Origin: UBA1550 sp049294435
GTDB lineage: Bacteria > Patescibacteriota > Minisyncoccia > Phycocordibacterales > UBA1550
Length of the DNA: 10,020 bases
Reading direction: 5' to 3'
Assembly: GCA_049294435.1 (NCBI GenBank)
Contig: JBAQCU010000023.1
Coordinates: 1-10,020 of the forward strand
Notes under the pieces: generated by a model
What the model saw: the letters and a program-made list of their open reading frames with translations, nothing else
What the model was told of the DNA's origin: nothing
Database searches by the model: none
Made by a program: the position numbers and the translations under genes
Shown: in pieces, positions 6,823 to 10,020 of the stretch
Layout of the letters: every line of letters starts with the position of its first letter
Position numbering within the stretch: the stretch's first letter is position 1

Positions 6823-6894
6823 CCACGTCATCCCCGAAGGAAAAAAGAAATGGCGTATGAGGACTTTTTGAGGGGACAGAGGGATAGTAAATAG
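6823..6894 (+). pseudogene. Remnant of the fmt 3' end (copy 2 of the direct repeat)
   Basis: Bases 6823-6882 match the end of fmt. Translated from 6850, the remnant reads MAYEDFLRGQRDSK followed by TAG at 6892-6894, clearly homologous to MPYEDFMRE at the end of the intact gene. A missing C near 6841 shifts the frame, and there is no start or body, so it cannot be expressed as Fmt. I infer that this is the older genomic fmt terminus displaced when the hicBA segment arrived with its own version of the end. Confidence 0.75.
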
Positions 6895-6915
6895 TCAATA
6901 ACGAATAGTTAATAG

Positions 6916-6942
6916 AAAAACAGCATGACGCGAATCATGCTG
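6916..6942 (-). terminator. Rho-independent terminator (minus strand)
   Basis: CAGCATGA (6921-6928) pairs perfectly with TCATGCTG (6935-6942) around a 6-base loop. Read on the minus strand the hairpin is followed by five T (6916-6920). It fits as the end of the transcription unit that starts at the strong promoter near 7329-7357, and it separates that unit from hicBA. Confidence 0.8.
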
Positions 6943-7054
6943 TGAATGTGGGAGGAGAGGTTCTTGTTCTCTGCTTGCTGTATTTTCATACAGGAGCCAG
7001 AATTACCCTTTTAGGAAGTCGTGCGACTTTACCTTACTGCTTTGCGCTACGTTA
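6943..7054 (-). other. 3' untranslated region of the decayed unit, with two hairpins
   Basis: No reading frame is supported. Two inverted repeats lie in tandem before the terminator: CTGTAT/ATACAG at 6978-6993 with a TTTC loop, and AAGTC/GACTT at 7016-7029 with a short loop. With the terminator this gives three consecutive hairpins in a ~110-base untranslated tail, enough to raise the possibility of a structured RNA product. Confidence 0.45.
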
Positions 7055-7282
7055 TTATTTACTGAGGCCTACAAGCACCTCTTTGAACGCACTATCCAAA
7101 ATCTGGCAAACGAACTGCAATGCCTTCTCTTGGGGAACACCGATGTCTTTCGCGATGTTGCCGATTTCCCTACGAATCTTTTAGGGGTTAAGCGATATCG
7201 AATCTTGCCGCATTTTTCTTTTTACATACGCCAAGGCAATCTAGCCCATCTCTTTTTCATTAAGAACTGTCCTGAGTGCCAT
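7055..7282 (-). pseudogene. Decayed small gene, 75 codons with two in-frame stops
   Basis: Starting at the ATG at 7280-7282, one frame runs for 75 codons to a TAA at 7055-7057, interrupted by TAG at codon 14 (7241-7243) and TAA at codon 34 (7181-7183). The rest reads like a real soluble protein: MALRTVLNEKEMG, then IALAYVKRKMRQDSISLNP, then KIRREIGNIAKDIGVPQEKA and a helical, hydrophobic-patterned tail ending FKEVLVGLSK. There are no frameshifts. Both stops could come from single C-to-T changes in Gln codons. The expression signals are excellent: AAAGGAG at 7290-7296, 7 bases before the ATG, and a near-consensus promoter. I do not recognise the family. Stop-codon reassignment is unlikely because TAG and TAA end the intact neighbouring genes. 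Confidence 0.7.
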
Positions 7283-7328
7283 TTTGACTCTCCTTTGTAC
7301 ATGTAAATCACCATTGACTTACTATGCA

Positions 7329-7357
7329 ATTATACACGAATTTATGCTAAAAGTCAA
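7329..7357 (-). promoter_or_regulatory. Near-consensus sigma-70 promoter of the decayed unit
   Basis: On the minus strand, TTGACT (7352-7357) and a perfect TATAAT (7329-7334) are separated by 17 bases. The predicted start near 7322 gives a leader of about 40 bases containing the AAAGGAG ribosome binding site. It is the strongest promoter recognisable in this window, yet its gene carries two stop codons. Confidence 0.85.
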
Positions 7358-7361
7358 TAGC

Positions 7362-7392
7362 AAAAATCCCCCGTATAATACGGTGGATTTTT
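7362..7392 (-). terminator. Bidirectional rho-independent terminator after the cyclophilin gene
   Basis: AAAAATCC (7362-7369) pairs with GGATTTTT (7385-7392); after one mismatch CCGTA (7371-7375) pairs with TACGG (7379-7383) around a TAA loop. Both strands have five T at the 3' side of the stem. It lies 30 bases beyond the cyclophilin stop and just ahead of the next promoter, so its main role is to end minus-strand transcription from the hpf-cyclophilin genes. Confidence 0.8.
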
Positions 7393-7393
7393 A

Positions 7394-7413
7394 GTCAAAG
7401 GTCAAAGGTCAAT
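7394..7413. repeat. Short tandem heptamer
   Basis: GTCAAAG occurs twice in tandem (7394-7400, 7401-7407), followed by a partial third unit GTCAAT. It lies between the cyclophilin stop and its terminator. No function is apparent; replication slippage is the simplest explanation. Confidence 0.6.
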
Positions 7414-7421
7414 CGTTCTTC

Positions 7422-8111
7422 CTACTTCACCTCCATCTTCTCAATTATCATATCTTCTATAGGGCGGTCGTCATGTTGTGCTGGATTAACTGTTTTAGTG
7501 CCATCTATTGCCATCACGACATCCATTCCTGCAATAACTTTTCCAAAAACCGTGTGTTTGGTATCAAGGAAATTATTGTTTGCGGTGTTAATGAAAAATT
7601 GACTGCCGTTTGTGTTTGGGCCGGAGTTTGCCATTGAAATAGTGCCGATCACATTCTTGTTCTCATTACTTAGCTCGTCTGCAAAGCTGTATCCTGGGCC
7701 ACCTGTCCCCCATCTAGGCTGATTCGCAACATCCTTTGATAGCGGGTCTCCCCCCTGAATCATGAAGCCCTTGATTACGCGATGAAAACGTGTGCCGTTA
7801 TAAAAACCTTCGCCTGCAAGTTTCACAAAATTTTCCACCGTCTTTGGCTTTAGGTCTCCAAAAAGTTCTAGAGTTATAGCGCCTTGATTGGTTGTCATTA
7901 TTACTGTTGTCATTTTCTTTGTTGAATTAGTTTCTTGTTTAGTTACTTGTTTCTCTGTCGTTGTAGCGTCCGGACGTGAATCTGCTGATTCAGCGGTCTC
8001 TGTTGCTACTGGCGTATTAATATTTGGCATTTTTTTCATTCCTCCAATCCCTACAACCCCAAGAATTATCACAACTGCAATAACACTAAAAATAATATTC
8101 TGTGTACTCAT
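7422..8111 (-). CDS. Membrane-anchored cyclophilin-type peptidyl-prolyl isomerase
   Basis: Catalyses cis-trans isomerisation of peptide bonds before proline, probably outside the cytoplasmic membrane. Of 229 residues, 6-24 form one hydrophobic segment (IIFSVIAVVIILGVVGIGG) and 25-66 a Thr/Glu-rich flexible linker; the cyclophilin domain spans about 68-229. Active-site residues of the family are visible: Arg111 in FHRVIKGF, Phe116 and Gln119 in GFMIQGGD, Gln171 and Phe173 in NGSQFFI, and His186 in KHTVFG. The position of human Trp121 is Phe181, as in many bacterial cyclophilins with low cyclosporin affinity. No signal peptidase or lipobox motif is evident, so it should stay anchored by its N-terminus. 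It starts 21 bases after the hpf stop and is probably co-transcribed. No clear Shine-Dalgarno is present. Confidence 0.94.
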   Translation of the reverse strand: MSTQNIIFSVIAVVIILGVVGIGGMKKMPNINTPVATETAESADSRPDATTTEKQVTKQETNSTKKMTTVIMTTNQGAITLELFGDLKPKTVENFVKLAGEGFYNGTRFHRVIKGFMIQGGDPLSKDVANQPRWGTGGPGYSFADELSNENKNVIGTISMANSGPNTNGSQFFINTANNNFLDTKHTVFGKVIAGMDVVMAIDGTKTVNPAQHDDRPIEDMIIEKMEVK

Positions 8112-8132
8112 TTTTTTAATCTAATCTTTTAA

Positions 8133-8504
8133 TTACTTTGAACGTCCGAAACGAAGCATGTCTTTTATCATTCCTGCGCCCTTGCGAACGAGTGTGCGTG
8201 TTTTTTCTTTATGTGATGTGAGTTCACGCACAAGCTCGTTTCTCATATCATCAATAGCGGCATAAAGGTCGTCTTTTTCAGATGTGGCGCGGAAGTGTTT
8301 TCCTCGAACGGTCATATTTACCTCAGCTACAAACACATCTCCAGACTGATGATGATTTGTCGTCTTTCCGATCTCTACACTTACAACAGGTTCTTCGTTT
8401 TCGTGCTGTATCGCAAACTTTTCAATACTTCTTATTTTTTCCTCCACATAATTTTCAATTGCACTGGTAAGTTCAATCCCCGTTGTTGTTATTTTGATCT
8501 TCAT
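8133..8504 (-). CDS. hpf: Ribosome hibernation-promoting factor (HPF/RaiA family, short form)
   Basis: Binds the 30S subunit in the mRNA/tRNA channel and stores ribosomes in an inactive state during starvation. The 123-residue product has the S30AE domain: MKIKITTTGIELTSAIENYV at the N-terminus, a central strand region VFVAEVNMTVRGKHFRA, and YAAIDDMRNELVRELTSHKEK as the second helix. It lacks the C-terminal dimerisation domain of long HPF, so it is a short HPF or RaiA type. A short basic tail (MIKDMLRFGRSK) extends beyond the domain. The extended -10 box immediately upstream places the predicted transcription start exactly on the A of the ATG, so the mRNA should be leaderless. The cyclophilin gene follows after 21 bases. 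Confidence 0.92.
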   Translation of the reverse strand: MKIKITTTGIELTSAIENYVEEKIRSIEKFAIQHENEEPVVSVEIGKTTNHHQSGDVFVAEVNMTVRGKHFRATSEKDDLYAAIDDMRNELVRELTSHKEKTRTLVRKGAGMIKDMLRFGRSK

Positions 8505-8510
8505 GGGTTA

Positions 8511-8519
8511 ATTATAGCA
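8511..8519 (-). promoter_or_regulatory. Extended -10 promoter giving leaderless hpf mRNA
   Basis: On the minus strand the sequence is TGCTATAAT, a perfect extended -10. Its last base (8511) is seven bases from the A of the hpf ATG (8504), the standard distance to +1. No convincing -35 box is seen and there is no room for a Shine-Dalgarno. Confidence 0.65.
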
Positions 8520-8535
8520 ATAATTAACTAAATAT

Positions 8536-8642
8536 GGAATATCAAATGTTGAATTTGGAATAGGAGCAACCTTGTTCGCCTTTGGCGAACAAGGTTGCTG
8601 AATTATTCAATATTCTATATTCAAAATTCAACATTCTATTCC
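8536..8642. repeat. Nested palindromic repeat (107 bases) between the DUF167 gene and hpf
   Basis: The core is a perfect 16-pair stem (8565-8580 with 8584-8599) around a TTT loop, containing CTTGTTCGCC and its complement. Outside it, AATGTTGAATTT (8545-8556) pairs with AAATTCAACATT (8624-8635) and GGAATA (8536-8541) with TATTCC (8637-8642). No T-tract follows the core on either strand, so it is not a standard terminator. The right end overlaps the DUF167 stop codon. The form resembles a REP/MITE-type dispersed element, but only one copy is in this window. Confidence 0.85.
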
Positions 8643-8863
8643 CTGTCTGGAATTGATAGCATTTTCCCTGAGCTATGATGACCGGAAATAATTCGTATCT
8701 GCTTTGACGAAAGGCCGAAATGCGCGGCAACAAGTTCAAGTACGCGTTTATTTGCAAGATTTTGCTCAGCTGGTTCCTTTACTGATACCAAAAAAGAATC
8801 GCCTGCTAATTGCTCAAACGACTCCCTTTTGGCGCCTGCTAACACGCGAACACGAATATACAT
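8636..8863 (-). CDS. DUF167 (YggU/UPF0235) family protein
   Basis: Small conserved protein of unknown function. The 75-residue product shows the family pattern: MYIRVRVLAGAKRESFE (1-17, with the GAK turn at 10-12), FLVSVKEPAEQNLANKRVLE (24-43, with the ANK motif) and IRIISGHHSSGKML (56-69). The ATG at 8861-8863 is chosen because MYIRVRV matches family N-termini; an upstream in-frame start at 8962 would add a hydrophobic stretch with no family counterpart. No Shine-Dalgarno is visible; AT-rich TTGATT/TATTCT boxes 17 bases apart lie directly upstream and could yield a nearly leaderless transcript, but in such AT-rich DNA this is weak. The stop codon lies inside the right end of the nested palindrome, so the extreme C-terminus (IPDRE) may have been reset by that repeat. 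Confidence 0.88.
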   Translation of the reverse strand: MYIRVRVLAGAKRESFEQLAGDSFLVSVKEPAEQNLANKRVLELVAAHFGLSSKQIRIISGHHSSGKMLSIPDRE

Positions 8864-9025
8864 ATTAAATAGAATATAGAATATATAATACAGAATCAAG
8901 AACAAGGAGTAGGTATTGATAGATGGCCACATCTCACCATCAAAATTTTGCAATTTCCACAAATTTTGCTATTATGCGACTTGTATTCTGCTACTTTTAT
9001 AAGTAGTATTTTACACTAAAAAATT
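8864..9025. other. AT-rich intergenic stretch, no gene seen
   Basis: No supported reading frame or RNA gene. AAATTTTGC is repeated directly at 8943-8951 and 8961-8969. CTACTT/AAGTAG (8991-9006) forms a 6-pair hairpin followed by an A/T-rich stretch, too weak to call a terminator. Confidence 0.4.
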
Positions 9026-9098
9026 CCACGGTAGCCAAATCAGCTGATTCTGAATCAGCAGGTTCACATCTTGGATGAAAGCTCGGCCATAGACGTGG
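9026..9098 (+). other. tRNA-Gln(CTG)-like fragment or structured RNA
   Basis: GCTGA (9043-9047) and TCAGC (9055-9059) form a five-pair stem around the 7-base loop TTCTGAA, exactly an anticodon arm with CTG (Gln). TAGCCAA just before it resembles the start of a D-arm and AGGTTC just after it the start of a T-arm. The rest of the D-arm is missing, the T-loop has C where A58 is expected, and there is no matching acceptor stem. CCACG (9026-9030) can pair with CGTGG (9094-9098). A decayed tRNA gene is plausible; chance is not excluded. Confidence 0.3.
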
Positions 9099-9139
9099 TA
9101 GACATAATCGTTCTTGTTTATTGAATCCAAATCAAATAT

Positions 9140-9214
9140 TCCGCGGTAGCTCAGTGGTAGAGCAAGCGACTGTTAATCGCTTGGTCGTAGGTTCGATCCC
9201 TACCCGCGGAGCCA
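9140..9214 (+). tRNA. tRNA-Asn (anticodon GTT), CCA encoded
   Basis: A complete cloverleaf: acceptor TCCGCGG (9140-9146) with CCGCGGA (9204-9210); D-arm GCTC/GAGC; anticodon stem AGCGA/TCGCT around CTGTTAA with GTT at 9172-9174; T-stem GTAGG/CCTAC around TTCGATC. Discriminator G9211 and a genomically encoded CCA at 9212-9214 follow. All stems are perfectly paired and the conserved bases are present, so it should be functional. A tRNA-like fragment lies about 40 bases upstream on the same strand. Confidence 0.98.
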
Positions 9215-9257
9215 ATCAGTATGAAACAGAAACACGAACACGAATTACAAACAATTG

Positions 9258-9283
9258 AAGGTACTTAACGCTTTTACCTTTTT
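9258..9283 (+). terminator. Probable terminator after tRNA-Asn
   Basis: AAGGTA (9258-9263) pairs with TACCTT (9275-9280) around an 11-base loop, with five T at 9279-9283. The stem is short and only moderately stable. It lies 44 bases beyond the tRNA CCA with no gene between, so it would end the tRNA transcript. The minus strand has no T-tract. Confidence 0.45.
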
Positions 9284-9360
9284 ATCACCCTATAGAAAAA
9301 TTATTCATCTCCGATATTTGCTAAGGTTTTAATTCTATAACAAAAAAGTAACTGTAGTAA

Positions 9361-10020
9361 TTATGCAACAAAGGTTTGCTTTGCTTTTGTGAACGCATCT
9401 GATTTATTCTTAATATATTTTGCGAACCATAAGCCAACACAAACAACAATGAAATATAACATAATACCTACAGGCATATATCCAAAATAAGTAGAAAGAT
9501 ACGCAGAAATAATTGCAAGTCCTGCTACAAGATGCGCTATCGCAGTTGATGCAAGTGAAGGCGTTAGCGATTTGGGGTCATTGAGATTTACTCTCGCTAT
9601 GTTCCAAGCCCATACTACAAACGGAAATGCTACAAGAGTTGAGATTGTCTGCACTGGAAGAAATCCGCGTGTTACTGTCCACACGATGATGAGAAATATC
9701 ACCCCCGCGAATATCAGATACGTTTTTAGTGATTTTTCCAATCCTATACGCACCACAAGCGTTCTTTTTCCAACACTCTTGTCTGCTTTGTAGTCAGGAA
9801 ATTCATTTATAAACAAAATAAGTGCAATAAGTCCCGCAATTGGGATTGAGGCAACTATTGGCACCCAACTAAATGCTCCAGTCTGAACGTAATACGCGCC
9901 CAATGTCATAAGTGGTCCAAACACAAGTCCGACTGAAACCTCACCAAGACCGATACTTGCAAGTCCTATTTTAGGGAGACTGTAAGTTATAATCGTCATC
10001 ATTCCGACAAAACCTATTAT
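9361..10020 (-). CDS. UbiA-family prenyltransferase, MenA-like, N-terminus beyond the window
   Basis: Integral membrane enzyme that joins a polyprenyl chain to an aromatic acceptor; MenA makes demethylmenaquinone from 1,4-dihydroxy-2-naphthoate. The window holds the last 219 residues of a family about 300 long; the frame stays open to the window edge, so any start inside the window is artificial. Visible: YSLPKIGLASIGLGEVSVG and FGPLMTLGAYYVQTG, matching the MenA loop and helix, then the second Asp-rich motif NEFPDYKADKSVGKRTL, followed by about four more hydrophobic helices. The first Asp-rich motif lies outside the window. The acceptor cannot be fixed from sequence: MenA is the closest resemblance, but most Patescibacteria lack a full quinone pathway. 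The basic soluble tail (KYIKNKSDAFTKAKQTFVA) is cytoplasmic by the positive-inside rule. Confidence 0.88.
   Translation of the reverse strand: MIGFVGMMTIITYSLPKIGLASIGLGEVSVGLVFGPLMTLGAYYVQTGAFSWVPIVASIPIAGLIALILFINEFPDYKADKSVGKRTLVVRIGLEKSLKTYLIFAGVIFLIIVWTVTRGFLPVQTISTLVAFPFVVWAWNIARVNLNDPKSLTPSLASTAIAHLVAGLAIISAYLSTYFGYMPVGIMLYFIVVCVGLWFAKYIKNKSDAFTKAKQTFVA

Noticed and set aside
6384..6860. 158-codon plus-strand frame opposite hicB and hicA
   Set aside because: It is the shadow of two recognisable genes; its translation has no domain pattern and it lacks a ribosome binding site.
7055..7282. Reassigned stop codons (TAG/TAA as sense) to rescue the broken frame
   Set aside because: TAG ends fmt, hicA, hicB, the cyclophilin and DUF167 genes and TAA ends murA, priA, def, hpf and the prenyltransferase, so both are real stops here.
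7394..7413. Tandem AGGTCA-like heptamers as an operator
   Set aside because: They lie between a stop codon and its terminator, not near a promoter; a slippage repeat is the simpler reading.
8565..8599. Perfect 16-pair stem as a rho-independent terminator for DUF167
   Set aside because: There is no T-tract after the stem on either strand.
8864..8962. Upstream N-terminal extension of the DUF167 protein forming a membrane segment
   Set aside because: The AT-rich DNA encodes Tyr/Phe/Leu by composition; the family starts at MYIRVRV and no start signal supports the longer form.
1..10020. UGA recoded as glycine, as in Gracilibacteria and SR1
   Set aside because: No gene ends in TGA, which caught attention, but no intact gene contains an in-frame TGA either, so there is no sign of reassignment.
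1..10020. CRISPR array, transposase, integrase or phage genes
   Set aside because: No regularly spaced repeats and no frame with such domains were found on either strand; the repeats seen are single inverted or paired copies.

Overview
The window looks like a chromosomal segment from a Candidate Phyla Radiation bacterium (Patescibacteria, probably Parcubacteria-like). This is an inference. It rests on compact housekeeping genes with short intergenic gaps, few Shine-Dalgarno sequences, a shortened and motif-degenerate PriA, and small single-domain proteins. No 16S gene or other decisive marker is present. Translation follows the standard code: five intact genes stop with TAA, five with TAG, and no gene contains an in-frame TGA.

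Layout. (1) 1-2319, minus strand: murA followed 4 bases later by mreB (3' end cut by the window), an envelope and cell-shape operon. (2) 2320-2715: a 396-base gap with no convincing gene but much structure: a 21-base inverted repeat, a perfect 52-base palindrome, and an intrinsic terminator with no obvious gene in front of it. (3) 2716-6270, plus strand: priA, def and fmt, a classic bacterial gene order. def and fmt together handle N-formyl-methionine at the start and end of translation initiation. A 113-base inverted repeat with a promoter in its loop lies between priA and def. (4) 6274-6822: a hicB-hicA toxin-antitoxin module on the minus strand, bracketed by two diverged copies of the last ~60 bases of fmt, which suggests insertion at the fmt 3' end. 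(5) 6895-7421: a short minus-strand transcription unit with a near-consensus promoter, a good ribosome binding site and a terminator. Its only reading frame (75 codons) has two in-frame stops, so it is a recent pseudogene. (6) 7422-8863, minus strand: DUF167 gene, a nested palindromic repeat, hpf (ribosome hibernation) and a membrane-anchored cyclophilin. (7) 9026-9283, plus strand: a tRNA-Gln-like fragment, a complete tRNA-Asn(GTT) and a probable terminator. (8) 9361-10020, minus strand: the 3' part of a UbiA-family prenyltransferase resembling MenA.

Most intact genes are core functions: peptidoglycan precursor synthesis, cell shape, replication restart, formyl-methionine cycle, ribosome hibernation and protein folding. 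The accessory signals are in the gaps: inverted repeats, the toxin-antitoxin insertion and the decayed gene. The most interesting points are the hicBA insertion bracketed by fmt-end repeats, the PriA that has lost several helicase motifs, and promoters placed so close to start codons that hpf, and perhaps hicB and priA, should have leaderless mRNAs.
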